A stretch of 64,000 nt of DNA from Melanocharis versteri (lineage: Eukaryota > Chordata > Aves > Passeriformes > Melanocharitidae), in contig VZTG01004479.1 of assembly GCA_013397845.1 (NCBI GenBank), forward strand, positions 126,957 through 190,956. The letters are read 5' to 3'. The notes below the pieces were generated by a model. That model was not told where the DNA came from. It saw only the letters and a list, made by a program, of their open reading frames with translations, and ran no database searches. The position numbers were made by a program, and so were the translations under genes. Of the stretch, positions 27,184 to 40,973 are shown piece after piece (the first letter of the stretch is position 1; the number at the start of each line of letters is the position of its first letter).

Positions 27184-29280
27184 ACTGTGTCTGTTCCAGT
27201 GAAGGCAGAAAGGCCTGTCAAATTTTTCGGTCAAGACTCTGCTTCTTTGACATACCAAGTGCCTTGACGCATTCCTGTCCTCTTTCAGAGAAGGACGAAA
27301 GAACTTGGTCCCAGCATTTTATTTCTGAATCACTCTTTTATTGTTTGCTTCATTTTCATTACTGTGAATGCAGGGAAACAGAGTATTGTGTTATTTTCAT
27401 TTAACTTTCTGCTATTTATTTGCTCAATATGTAACAGGATAATTTTGCCTTATTTGATTAAATTTTCTACTTTATTGTGCAAATTTATTAAGTTACAGAA
27501 GAACTTTTGACCATGTGGTGCCTATAAATTAAAATTATGACAATGATGATCTACTGATTGTTTTCCATGTCTACTTTCAGTGATGATTTCCAAAAAAAAG
27601 GCAAGTAAAAAACATGTCACTTAATACTAGTAACTTGGATGTCCATGGACAAAAGAGGATTGAAAACATGAACATGCTGAAGCTTTTTAGTAAAGAGCAA
27701 TCACTATTCAAAACTACAGAAACTACACAAGCAAACCCATGTAAAAGGGCTGCCTTTACTATTGTTACCTTTGGGAGCAACAGAATTTGTTTGTTTTCAG
27801 AGTTATGTGAAATAATTTTTAAAGATGTACATGGCATAGGTTTTATGGCTTTTTTTTCCCCAAAACTTTGAGAAAATAGCTAAGATGAATAACTTTATTT
27901 TTAACACTGATATATGACACATTTTAACCTGTCTACACACAAAAGTAGTGCTGTTAACAACTGCAACTTTCTTCAAGTATGCTATGAATCACTGTATTCC
28001 TTTTCCCTTTTTTCATGCACCATTGCCACTATCTTACCTTCAGCGGTTTTGCTAGATTTCAATGAAGATGGAACCAGAGGGCACACATTAGAATTTTATA
28101 TCAGTTCAAGAAGGGGAGAGAAGAAAGACATATGAAGCTAGAATGACATTCATTGAAGGTTCCCTAGGGAAGATAACACATGTTTTTGTCTTTCACCTGC
28201 TAGGCATGCTAAATCAGTGCAATGATAAGCTAATTTATGAAATATATTTCATTGAAACCTGGACATCTTTACTGTTGCTAGTTTGGATATTAGCTTTTCA
28301 GAAATAAAAGGCAACTAATTTAAAAGATGTTAAAAGACTGGTTTTCTTAGGTATTGTTTACCATATATGCTCACTGGGGCTCTGGATTGCAGCGCATAAA
28401 CATTTTGAAAGCAGTTAGGATTAGGTGAAAGCTAAAATTTACGCTTGCAGCTCCTTCAAAAAAGGAGTAACTTGCTTTCAAAACCAAAACAGGATTCTAC
28501 GCTATTTTTTTTTAAATGTACTGGAATAGCACAGTAGCTGCAAGAAAGGTGACAGCGTGTCTTACCCAAACAGTGTCTCAGCCACCTTCCATAGCAGATG
28601 TGTAGCAATTCAACACTGAGTAGTTTGTTTTCTATCAAGGCAGTATAGGCTGCCTTTTGTTCCTCTCAGGGTCCAGTGCACGAAAGCTGCCTCTTCAGGA
28701 GAGACCTTTAGGCTACTTGTGTTCAGGGATTGCATACTAGAAGATTTTAAGACCTTTTCATTTTAACTGTGGGAAAATGTATTTTATGGCTGTTAATGGA
28801 ACAGGATGCTAACATAAAACTTTACCATTTACTTCACCATCTAAAGGAACACTGGAAAATGTGATACCCCTGTTTTTGTTGAAGGGTTTTTTTGTGAGCA
28901 AGAGCACCACAACTCTTTACAGTTCTTGCTGAACACACACTCACAAGGAATTTAGACATTCCATAGTGCAGATGTGGAGGCATACAATTCAAAATGCATC
29001 TACTAATAGGGTTAAATTTTATAAAGTATCCGACCTGTCTTACAGATAATTGTGTTTAATTTTAACAGTTTCATGATCAGACACAGATGTGAGCTTAATA
29101 TCAAAGAGGATTTAATGCTTACAACAGTTAATATGTCATAATTTATTCTAATTTTGGTGGTGCATTAACAATTTTTTTTATTCTTAAAAAACCCAAGCCA
29201 AGATTCTAAAGAAAAAATTGATTTTGAAATACTGGACACATCTTCTAGCTGTACTATTAGGACGTGAAAATTTCTTTCTG

Positions 29281-29294
29281 AAAAAAAAAAAAAA
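29281..29294 (+). repeat. Poly-A run (14 nt)
   Basis: Homopolymer of 14 A. It is not preceded by a recognisable retrocopy, so there is no reason to call it a tail. Confidence 0.85.
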
Positions 29295-29963
29295 GCTTGG
29301 AGAAATCGGAGCACCCAGGAGCTTAACCACCATTGGTAAATATAGCTACCTTCACTATACCCAGAACCCAAGGCTGCACTAAAACCTTTGTCTTTAATCA
29401 GCCCTTCGACTGCTGAGTTTGTTGGCCCCAGTGGAGTGAGGAACTTTAGACTCATGAGCAGCTTCAGCAAGGTCAATGAGGCAACATACATGCTTTAAGG
29501 TTTAGTGCATGTTTAAGTATTTCACTGAATTCATGACAGCTTTTTCCGAGTATTTATGCAAGAGGTAATGGAAAATGTGTCAGTTAAAGTTGCCTGTTCA
29601 TTTGGGGGGGTGAATAAAATCTCTTTTGCTCAGTCAAGTTTCCCTAGGTGTTTCTATGTCTTGTTGTGCTTTTGACACTGCAACATTTTCTTTCTACTGA
29701 TAATTAATTTTCAATCATTTAAGAGCTAGTTATGCCCACACTAACTTTTACACACCAAGAAAGAGCATAATTATCATTAATTTTCATTTATTATTCTTCC
29801 ATATTAACTTAATACATTTTAAATGGTTGATCTAAATCAGCCCGAATTTTTACCAACTCAATTAAATTTCCTTTGTGAGAACTTCCCAGAGACTGAATGT
29901 CTCTAAATGTTCTCTTCAATTCCTGCAGTCTGCTGCACATTGACAGACTAACCCTTGTGGAGC

Positions 29964-29985
29964 CCAGTGTAGAAAGCTACACTGG
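29964..29985. repeat. Perfect 9-bp inverted repeat with 4-base loop
   Basis: CCAGTGTAG, AAAG, CTACACTGG. The arms are GC-balanced, so as RNA this would be a stable small hairpin, though far shorter than a microRNA precursor. Confidence 0.75.
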
Positions 29986-32900
29986 AATAAGTAGGTATCT
30001 GCTCAGGCATAAGTAGCTGTAAGATGAAGATTTTAACATCGAGAAGCTCACAACTATGCATGCATGTGTCCAAATTCCCATAATTTTCTGGGTGACATCA
30101 ATGCCCAGTTTGTACAGGTACTTCTTTAAAAAGCACCTACAGGTTTATAGACCCTTGGGATGTTTGGGCACCAAAGTACCTCAGCAGCTGTCTCTTTAAG
30201 TGACTGCAGCACCATAGTATTTTTTGAAGCCTGAGAAGTATGTGTTCTTTGACTATCTGAATTCCTCTTTTATGCTTGCTATCAACCACAATATATACCT
30301 GTAAACTCTTCTTTTAAGGAAACTGACAGATTTTTTTTTCTGTTACACCATATTTCATTGTTTCATTACAATTCATTTTCCCAAAAAGTAATATTAAATG
30401 CATAGGATTATAGCAATGCAGCATAGTTTGGGGATCATGAGACAGTAACTTGGAAGAAATATAATTTTAAAAATATATGTAAACATGAGAGAAAAAATAG
30501 CAATAGCTGGATACTGAGATCTCTTGTAGCCTTTTGTAGAAATGTGGCAAGACTTAACGGCTAAAAAGAACTCATTCCAGAATGTAGGACTGGATGGATT
30601 CAGACTGGCAGTTTGGCACTTGCACTGATGCGAAGGGAGAAATAAACAATATTCTTGATTGTTCTGGTGATTTTAATGAAAGGTACTTTTTCAGCATTAG
30701 CATGACATAGCATCTGCTAAAAATAAGCTGCAGCCACTACTGCTTTTTAAAACGTGCACAGATTTATGCATAGGAATTAATAACAGCTTTTTCTGCTCTA
30801 TTTTTTTGGTACAGAGTGTCAGAATGGTAGTGACTTCTTTTGACCTTTAGAAAGGAAAGTCTTTTGAGAAAGCAGATATTCTTCTTTTATAGGGGAACTG
30901 TGTAAACATAAGTAATGTGCTTGTGAGCATTTTATGATCAAGATAATAATAAAGGATTTAGTTTCAGTATCCGCCACACAAAATAAATCTTTAACAGAGC
31001 TCACTGTTTTCTGACTTCTTCAGCTGAATACAGTGGTGCTTATGCTAACTATATCTTCAGTGCTGGCAGCCCTATGAGAACTCCCAGAAAACCTTTCCTG
31101 TCATTAGACATTCTCAGCTGGTCTCCAAGTGAAGGAGTATCTAGCCCCTTGTCAAAGAAAATGTCATCGTAAGATTACGAGAATGAGAGGAGTGAAAGTA
31201 AAATTAAGTAAATCAGGGAAAACAGAATTCTGAGGAGGATGTGTAAAGTATGTTAAAAAAGTAGTGAAGATCAGCATCTTGCTTAGTACACATTTGAATA
31301 TTCCTACAGGAAAAGAGAATATAAAATTGAACTACTGATCTCCTGAGAACCAGACCATTGTAGGGAGGATATTCTCTTTTTCTAAATGGACAGATTCTGT
31401 GTAGCTGAAAACAGAAAGTAATTCCTAGTTACTATCAGGAAAAGGTATGGATATGCAATGAAGATTATCTTCGAAGCAGACACTGGGATTTATATGTGCC
31501 ACATATTTCAACTTGGAGAGGCAACAAGAGTAAAATTTAAAATTATAAGCTATAAATTAGGATATTGAAGGCTAGGTCCAGGAGTATTTTCCGATGGCAA
31601 CCCCCTGGACTATCTACAGGAAAACAGATAAACTTTGATGGTGTGTTACTTTGAATAACCATGAGTTATTCATACAGTGGCTGACAGGAAAAGCCACTGC
31701 TAATACTAGTTAAAAAGATTATAAACAAAATGCACATACATAGCTGATATTTAGCTGTCCCCGTATATTTTTTGAATCCTTATGATTCATATTCTTTAAC
31801 TTCTTTTCCTCTTGAATGCGGTGAAAGGAAGCTTCAGACTAACAAACAGTAAAGAGATCTAGAGGACCACAGAGGGAAAACCTTTCTTCCAGGAGACAAT
31901 CTGATATCAGAAAATAAGATAAAAAAATTCAGACATACAATTAAATAGCTAAACTATTACCTGGATGTTACAATAAGTAGTCTGCTTCTCAGAACTGGTC
32001 CCTCTCAGCCCTAGCTCTTGCCAAAATAGCCTAAGATACTCAGGCATTGAAGTGTTGATTAAAGTATGCAATCTTAAACACTTAGGTTTGAATATTTTTA
32101 CTTAAGTGACCTTTCCAAGGTCAGAAAAAATTTTTTGCATAACTCTCTGTTGACTTACACCTACTCAATTCAGCACTTTAATACTGGGCTCCCTGCTGTT
32201 TAATTTATCTCTTGTTTCAGCCCAAAGCTGTAACTAAAATCCTGAATTTGCCATGACTTTTACATATGTTGACTAGCATGTACCTAAAAGCTGTGTAAAA
32301 TTAGAGAGACACATCATACCCAGATCAAGAAACACACATGGGAGGGAATTTAGAAATAGAGTTCAAAATGCAGGCAAGGTGGCCAACTTCTTGCAAAGCA
32401 TGGAGATAGCTGGGTAGCAAAAAATGGGATTTCTGACATTCAGTGTACTAAGCATAACGTTAAAAATGTAATCCATAGGAAATGATGAAGAAAGGCCAAA
32501 TTTCCTGCTGTCACCTATAAGCCTCAGATAGAGGTCACAGACACCTGGAATTCAGACCATAAAATGCCTCCTGAACATACAAAATGTATATAAGATATCC
32601 CTCAAGGTTGCTCTACAGAAAACATAGACCACTGTTTTCTCTAAAAAAAAATCTGGGATTGGAGCTGCTACAATTAATCTGTTTCTTGATAGCTTGTTAA
32701 TTACAGCATTCTCTTGGGAAGCTGAAAATAGAGATTTGGTTTCTTATAGTAACTGCTCAGATAGTTAGACGGCGTTAGATGTATTGTCTGCTCTTTCTGC
32801 TGAAGCTGGGCAGTGAGAATCAGAAACGTGAGATTCATGATACCAGAGAAGAGGAGAGTTGCCCACCTATCATCCAGTGAGAAGGACAATCTTCTGAGTA

Positions 32901-33170
32901 AAGAAAAAGAAGGAAAGGAGAGCCTGTTTTCCTAGCCCTAATCCTGGCCCTAATTTAGAGAATGATAGTAATTTTTCAGCAAAGAATTTTTGGATAAAAC
33001 TATGTTTTAAAAAGAAAGAAAAACTTAAAATATCTCCTTTTCAAGAGTGAAAGGGTACTTTCTCTATAATTTCTCCTTGCTTTCATTTTATATTTTTATG
33101 CATATTATATGTATATTACATATATTATACATGTATTCTTTAACCATATTTGCAGTTTTGTATGCACACG

Positions 33171-33193
33171 AATTCTATGTCGAGCATAGAATT
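33171..33193. repeat. Perfect 9-bp inverted repeat with 5-base loop
   Basis: AATTCTATG, TCGAG, CATAGAATT. AT-rich arms in an AT-rich neighbourhood. Confidence 0.7.
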
Positions 33194-34831
33194 TTTTAAC
33201 AAAAAACAATGAAACAATGAAGACTAAAAACATAATCTGAGTTTTCTGTTGAGCTGACCATTTTCCAGTGTATACGACTACCATCATGCATTTACCCTGG
33301 GAAGGGTACTCACAGTACTATTAGTACTTTCATGGCTTCATTTACACAAACAATAGCATTTCTTCTAAGATACAGCAGTCTCCTCTAGGATAGTAAATAA
33401 AATAAATATTTCTGAATCAATATAAGGATATAGTCCTATGTTAATAAATTTATTGGGGCTTATTCAACTATTTTTTTAAACTACTCACTTTTACATGTAG
33501 ACAGGACACAGTTTTTCATGCAGTATAACATAAAAGTAACTTCCACAACTTTATGCAAGGGCATTGTCCCAATTTTCTGCTATTGGTACCATAAAAGGTA
33601 GATATCTAATTTCAAGGATTTTCTTTTTGCATTTTATTTGAATTAAATCTACAAAAAAAATATATGAGAAAAATAGATAGCTATAGACAGGAAGTATCAG
33701 TGAAAAAAAGCTACCTTCTTTCGACTGAAAGAGGAAGGCAAGAAGTTACATTAATATTTTAAATACAATCAGGATTTTTCTACCAATGACAGTTTCGGCA
33801 AAACTGCAAATACAACGTTTCTGACTGCAAGCCTATTATTGAATGCAAGTGCAGAATAAGGGTAAGGCTCTACAAGGGCAATACTAAAGTTACAAAATAT
33901 AAACCCAACCACTGCAGTATAATTGTTCGTGTTAATTTTGTTCTCTTATCATCAATATATAGCCAAGTATAACAAGAACAAAATAGCAGTAAAGTTAGTT
34001 TGCAAACATGAATAAAACCCCAAGTAAAATAATACTGATACCTAGTTAATTAGCTGAACAGTTATTTATCCTGTGGAATAGCTTCCCTCAAACAAAAAGA
34101 CTCTATTAATGAACTCCTATTCTTCTCTACAAATGACAGTACATTTACAGAAATCTACTCTTAACAACTTCTTTTCTTAATGCTAGAGCTGGATTCTTCA
34201 ATAGTCAAAGAGGTGGAAACACATTTTTCAGCATAAATATCTTAACCGGACTTCTCTGCCTCTTCAGATAAACAGATGCAATATCTAAGCCCAAGACAAG
34301 GTTCCTTAGAATGACACACAGAGTAGGGTCTCTCCCTTCCATCTTAAGACATGTGCATCTGGTCTCCAACTTTAATACATAAAAATATAGAATTACTGTG
34401 TTTTACTGCTTCATTCTTTTGGGCCCACAATACAACAGTCACACAATACAGAATTATAGTTGTCAGCAAGATAAATAAGCAGTGATAAAATCTGCAATGT
34501 TATTTTTTTCCCAGAATTCCTTAAATTATTGGGAATTTCTGAAGTGTATTTTTAGCCCTTAAAACGTGACACAGCTAACAGCTACGCAAACATGAAGAGA
34601 TGAAATACAGATGTAACATTTTCTTGAGCCTGTCTGATAATGTTCGAGCATCTTCCACTATTCTCCAACTTCTGCTTTATTACTCTCCTAGGTATCTAGG
34701 ATATATCCTGGGATCAACCATTATGCTACATTTTTATGTGGATTCTCCAGTAAGGACTCCTTGTCACTGTACAGAGTTCTAATTTGCTTGGGACTAATTA
34801 TTTCTAAAATATTTTGAATTTTTTCTTTTAG

Positions 34832-34849
34832 TTTTTTTTTTTTTTTTTT
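34832..34849 (+). repeat. Poly-T run (18 nt)
   Basis: Homopolymer of 18 T, the longest uninterrupted one noted in the window. No element is recognisable beside it. Confidence 0.85.
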
Positions 34850-35686
34850 ATACTATATCTTGCTCTGGCAAACATCCTTTAAGTGATGTATGTCTCAATT
34901 TCTAATATTTACAGCATGGGTGAACAGTCCTGACTATTTTGGCAATTTCATATGTACCCTATTTGAATACGGCTCAATGCATGCTTTAATTCTTTTATAA
35001 ATAACAAAATATGCAAGACACTGAACAGACAAAAAAGTATAATATAGAAGTATTATAATTGTACAAATCCCTCATTTTAAGAGAATGCAGAATTCTATGA
35101 ATAAGTAACTTTCTCTAAGGATTGATTAGAACAGATGTTTATGTTTGTACCTGTGTAGCTGTTTATAGATGGTTACAAATGAAAATGGATATATTAAGTT
35201 TCTTTCCAGACATACAACAGGCTGGAGAAAAATGATAACAAGTATCTGGGGCAAGCCCTTCAGGTCTTAGGAGAAGGAGGGACTATTCTTTCCCAAGGCC
35301 CCATAATCATTTAAAATGATGAGGGTTTTTTTTAATGATTTAATATAGTGAGTTGAGCTACATTCCATTAGATATAATTAGACCTAGACAGGAAAGGTAG
35401 ATCTGAAAAGCTAATGAAATATTATTCAGATTGAATCTAAGATTGTTGATTAGGATAAAGCTAACCCTGATTAGTATAAACAAGATAGGTGTTAGAGATC
35501 TTATTTTTTTAATTTTAATTTCATTTTTATGTTAGTCAGAGGAGACTCACAACTTGCCATTTATTCTAAGAAGGTACATCTGGAAATATTATTTTCTTTA
35601 TGCTTCCTAATATATTTTCCTTTCATCCTGTTATACTTTCAAAATCTTCATCATTTGACCTCTTCCATACCTGTACTCTCATTTCA

Positions 35687-35704
35687 ATATATATATATAT
35701 ATAT
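35687..35704 (+). repeat. (AT)n microsatellite
   Basis: Nine perfect AT dinucleotides. Confidence 0.9.
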
Positions 35705-36746
35705 TCCATATGACTCCTAAGACTCACCACAATCCTCCTCCATATGGTAAGTGCTCATTTTGCAATGAGTTGGCACAAGATCAGTGCTCTGCATGAGTCC
35801 CACTTAAGCTCCATCATAATTTCTTCAAACAGTTCATAGCTATATAAACCCCTACGTTGAGGGATTAACTAAGATCTAAGTGATGTATAGATTTTGTGCT
35901 GGCCTTTCCCATAGCAGTGAATTTCATCTTCTATTAAGTCCCACTCCTAGCTTTAAACTTTCTTCGTACTACTTCTTAACGCTTTCATCAGCTTCCCAAA
36001 TCCTATATGTCAAGCAGCAGTTGAATCCTCATACAAATCTCCCTTTAAACCTATCTCTTTCAAAAAATAGCCCTTGTTTCCAATGTCTAAACACATAATG
36101 CTTTTGGGACTTGAAAAGTGCTCAGTCTAAAACAGCCTTCCATGGAAACAATGAAGAAGTGTTGCTAAACTTTGTATGTGCCCCAGAGTAAACTTTTTTG
36201 GTGTTCAAACAGTGAGTTAATGATACAAGATGCTTTTAGCTTACTAGTTTCACTATGGTCTTTCAAAACAGACCTTGAAATCTTGCAAATGGAATTTGAG
36301 AAGTCCAAACAACTTTAATTTGTGAAAGGTCTTTTGGAAACTTGATATGTGCAATCTGAATACTTTTATTAATCATCTTTGAGTGTACAGAAATGTTGTT
36401 TCTTAATTTAGGAGTATTTCTGGAATTAGCAGTTTGAGGTTTATGTTACATTGTCTTAGACTTATTATATTCCAACAAAGTGTTTATAAAATTACTATAT
36501 CATGCATTATCTCTCACATGGAAACTAATCTGGAAAATATTTTGCAGGTAATAGCCTACAGTAGCAACTTTTAAGAGCAACACCTAATCTGCCTTTAGAC
36601 AGATCTAAAACCTGACAAAATAGAGCTCTTTTTAAAAAATTACTTGTAATTTTCTGACCAGATAAGTAGTACTAAATAGTCACAGTAATGAATTAAATTA
36701 TAACAAACCCTTGGACCCTCATAAAAACTGTATTATAAACAGAAAA

Positions 36747-36784
36747 TACATACATATATATACATACACACACATATACATATA
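36747..36784 (+). repeat. Compound (TACA/TA/CA)n repeat
   Basis: Mixed TACA, TATA and CACA units, typical of a decayed TA/CA microsatellite. Confidence 0.85.
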
Positions 36785-38178
36785 ACACTAGCCTAATTTA
36801 TGCCTTGGTAGAAATACATAAGCAGAGGGCATTAGGTGGGTAGAATCCAAAGATAGACTCAGCTAATTGATAAGTGGGCATTGTTTGGGCTTTTGATTAT
36901 TCTTGCTAATGAATTTTTTGTAAATGAACAGCCTAGACCACAGTTACTTTTCGTAGTCTATGTTGCTGTAGGAGCACACAATGGCATAATGGCATTCTAT
37001 TTCCAGCCAAGGATAGAAGTTACCTTGGATTTATCAGACATAATTTCTATCAATGCTATTTCAGATTACATTTTAATTCATTCCTCTAATCCATCTACAA
37101 AAGACTATTAGTCACAACTAATTTACTAATACAGCTCTATTATAGGAAGTGCTTTCTGAAGTAACTCTGATTTTAATTAATCTCTATTGTATGCTCAGTC
37201 CAGATTTTGGAGTGACAGATACATAAATAGAAAAAGACAATGACATACACAAATACAAATCCTCTTTCTTTCATGCTTATATTTTTATATGACAAAACAA
37301 AGAATTTTGTTTCTTACATACTAACACCTCTAATTCTTTTTTCTTCATGGTTTCATACCTTTGCAAGAAATATTTCATTTCTTTCTACCTTAAATTAGTC
37401 TTTCCCAGCAGAGATTTATGGCAAGGGCTGTGGAATTTAAGATATAGTTGCAATATAAGGACAAAATTCAGCTTTATGCTAAAGCTGTAATTGTGGTGCA
37501 GCTGGAAATCAAGGACACCATGGGCCTGGCACTTAGTCATTAATTCCCTGGATTTTATGGAATACCTTGCCCAGTCTCTGAACAGAGATAATGGGCTGAT
37601 TGGAGACAACAGACCAACTTAAGAGGCTACTGCCTGACTGCCTTGCCACCTTCACAAAAAAGCGCTTCACTAATTGTTTCATGAGCTCTCCAGGTGGGAC
37701 TCTCAGTCCTGGAAATTCCTGCAGGCAGCTCCTGCTGTGCCTAGACCAACTGACAGATACTACTTGTATACTTCAAAGTGCTGATTTGCATCCTGGGTGG
37801 ATAACCTGGCAGGACCAGAGACTGCCCAGCAGTTCCTGATGCAGAACTGACCAAACTGGACTTAAATAACACACTTGTAAATAGTCAGTAGAAACTGTAT
37901 CTGCAGATGAAGAAATGCTTATGCACAAGGACATTCCTTTGTACATAATTAAGACAATAAACAGATGTTTCATACCTAATTGCTAATAATTGGTGGCAAT
38001 GGCTCCTTTGCATGTATTGCTCACATAGGACCATGGGCCAGCTAATTATAAAAATTCAGCAGTACATGAGGAGCCTCATATGTACCAGCTGAAGCCACCA
38101 CTCCAGAACCCTTGTCCATTGCCACTCGGAATGGGACTGTTCATATTGAGGGATTTGATTCCTCATGGAAATGTAACT

Positions 38179-38246
38179 CTGTGTGTGTGTGTCTCCATGT
38201 GCATGTGTGTCCACAGGTGTCTGTGTCCACACTTGTGTGTGTGCAT
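38179..38246 (+). repeat. GT-rich interrupted microsatellite
   Basis: Two GT blocks separated by CT/CC-containing interruptions over about 68 bases. The open frame crossing it (38080-38277) owes its Cys/Val-rich composition to this repeat and is not a gene. Confidence 0.85.
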
Positions 38247-40950
38247 GGTGAACGACCTGCGCTCAGAAAAGATGTGAGTTATACTTAGAAGACAAACAAA
38301 TTAGTCCAAAACCGAAAAAATTTCTCCATTCACCCCTAGTTTTGCTTTAAATAATTTGAGAGCACTTAAACTCTGCAACATGTAATAGATTTTTTTTTCC
38401 TTTAATTTTTTTGGAAATCAGAACACCTAACACACAGAAAAAAAGTAAAGATTACCTGGCAAAAAATTCAAAGTGAATAAGAATTTAAACATAGCTGTCT
38501 TTCCTGATTTATCACAAGTTGAATAACAGCACAAAGTATATAAATGGGAGCCTGCAAAACTAAGACTTCCTTTCAACACCGTCGTTCCTACAGGATGTGT
38601 AGAAACCAGCCTGACTTCCTTCTTCACAAGTTTCTCTGAGCTTTAGGTTCATTAGAAAGATTCTTTTGATGAAACTTCAGGTGCAGAAGCTTACTGCAAA
38701 AGGCAGCAAAATCTGCTACTAGTGTTAAGTACAAATCTGTCAATAGCAGTTATTGCCAAACCCATTCAGACCTACTTCTTAAAATTAATTGAATGTAAAC
38801 TTTTTCATGCTGAGTAAAGCATGTAGATAATTTCCCAGCACTACCATTTTTTCAATGTGTTGTTAAAAATATATTTTGGAAAACATACAGAGTCTCAAAT
38901 ATATTACATTCATCATTGAGATTAAATCCTAGAGGTGAAAAGATTAATTTTTTCCATATGTCAAACTATGGTCACCAACAGTAATTGATTTATTCCTTTG
39001 CACAAAGCAATGTCAGGACTGGAAAAAATGAGTTAGGACACAAAAGTATATGGAGGACCAACCTGCAAAGCAAGAAGTCACACTGTGTATTCATTTTCCT
39101 GACTGTTGTTTCTATTGTTTAACAATATATTTTGTTGTTTTGTAAAAAGTATTTTACAACAACTTTTTATAACCATTTTTTAGTATAAATCATGACCTAC
39201 AAAATTTCAGTTTTCAACTTGAAAAACTGCTCTATTTTTTTCAGTGAGATTACTTCATGAAGAGAAAAAAGGTGGGATGTTTTCCAACTAGCAACAGTTA
39301 TGAGACATTAAGATCCCTCCAGACTTTTCTTCTCTTTTATGATAACGAGAATATAAAAAACCAAAAACTTAATTAACTTAAGTTTTTAATTATAGGTATA
39401 CTTTAATGAATAGACAACTCTGCATGCATGATGAATAAAGAGTTATCTTTTCGCCTTTCAGACTTTATCTTGGTTTTGTTTTGGGGCTTTGTTCTGTTCA
39501 TTTTTTGGGTTTTTTTTCTGTATGGTCCACAATCTGAGCAACAAAGGGGATAAATTAATATCTGCTTAACAACATAAATAGCTTTGTAAAGTAATGTTCT
39601 GGATGTATCTTGGTCTGGGACGAGAGAAAACAAGCATATCTTTTCAGACAGTTTTATCTGAAGGTTACTTTTATCAATTACACAGTATTAGGTTAGGCAA
39701 CAGGGGAAAAAAAACCTCAGAGAATTTGCAAAGTTCTCTTTTTATAGCTAGACAGCTTTCTATTCAAACAGCTGCACTCAAGATGAACATTTAAGAAAAT
39801 AATCACAAACAAATGAAGTCAGACCACAGAGTCATCAGACCAAATTGTTTTTTCATTCTTACAGTGCCTCCATTTAAATTAATGGCTTCTTGGCTACTTT
39901 TCAACATCCAACTTCCAAACACCTTTAGAGGAATTATTTTTATTATGGGTAATAACAATACTGCCTACCAGTATTCATTCTTTATTTGCAGTACAGGTTT
40001 TCTTTTCTAAATACGGGTATGCCTCATGTAGGATCTATTGAAAAGTCTCTTTCAGAAATAAATAAAAATTATTAGGGAAGTAAATAGTTTAATCAAATTT
40101 GACTGCAATGCCAGGGGTAAGTATCAAATTTCAGGGGTATTTCCACATACTAATTTGCTTTTCATTGATACAGCCTAACTTCGAAAATACAATTTCAACA
40201 GCTTTTATACTTATCTGAAATCATAGTATTTTCTGGAAACTGTATATCTAACCCTGTTTATTTTTATGTGATGTTTCCCCCTTTAAAGATTATTGCCATT
40301 TACTGAATTGTACTGAGTTCTACTCTGACACCATTATGATGTCAACAGACATCATCTATTTTAAATGGAGCTTTTGTAGTTTAAATAAGCAAAATAATAA
40401 AACTGCATATTTAGAAATTATGTGTTTAAATATCGAACTTGAAATATTTAAGAACATGTCCCTTCAAAAAATGTCATGTTAGGAGAGATTAAAAAAAAAA
40501 ATTAACTCACTAGTGCTTTGGGAATCAACATCTCTGGAAGCTCTCTGTGCCCTTTCTAGAATAGGCACAAGATTTGGATGATTAATTAATGCTTCAAAAC
40601 CAATATGTGTAAATTAAAGTGCATTAACACCCTTGTGGACATTCATTCAGGACTAAAGTGGCCTAAATTTGCTGTAGCTTAATCCTTCTCAAAAGATGTA
40701 GAGCAAGCTACGGTAACTTCATAACATCCATATGGGAATTTAATTTTAACTTTTACACAATAACTTCATAAATTTAGTACGATTTCCTGGGTGCTCACCA
40801 TTCAAACAAGCTTTTAGATGCAAAAGAAATAGTATCACTGCTGACCACTCCATGTGGGAGCTCTTCCACCACTCTTTCCCAATTGAAGATAAGTTGCATT
40901 ATGCTCTACCATGTTTAGGTAGCAACCACTGGACTAGAAATTGTAGCAGA

Positions 40951-40973
40951 CGCTTTTTTTCACAATGTAGCTA
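40951..40973 (+). repeat. 23-bp dispersed direct repeat, copy 1
   Basis: Begins CGCTTTTTTTCACAATGTAG and continues CTA. The identical 23 bases occur at 49361-49383. Flanks on both sides differ, so the match is not part of a longer visible repeat. No element is recognised. Confidence 0.7.

Noticed and set aside
38080..38277. 65-codon frame with Cys/Val-rich end
   Set aside because: It is the translation of the GT microsatellite.
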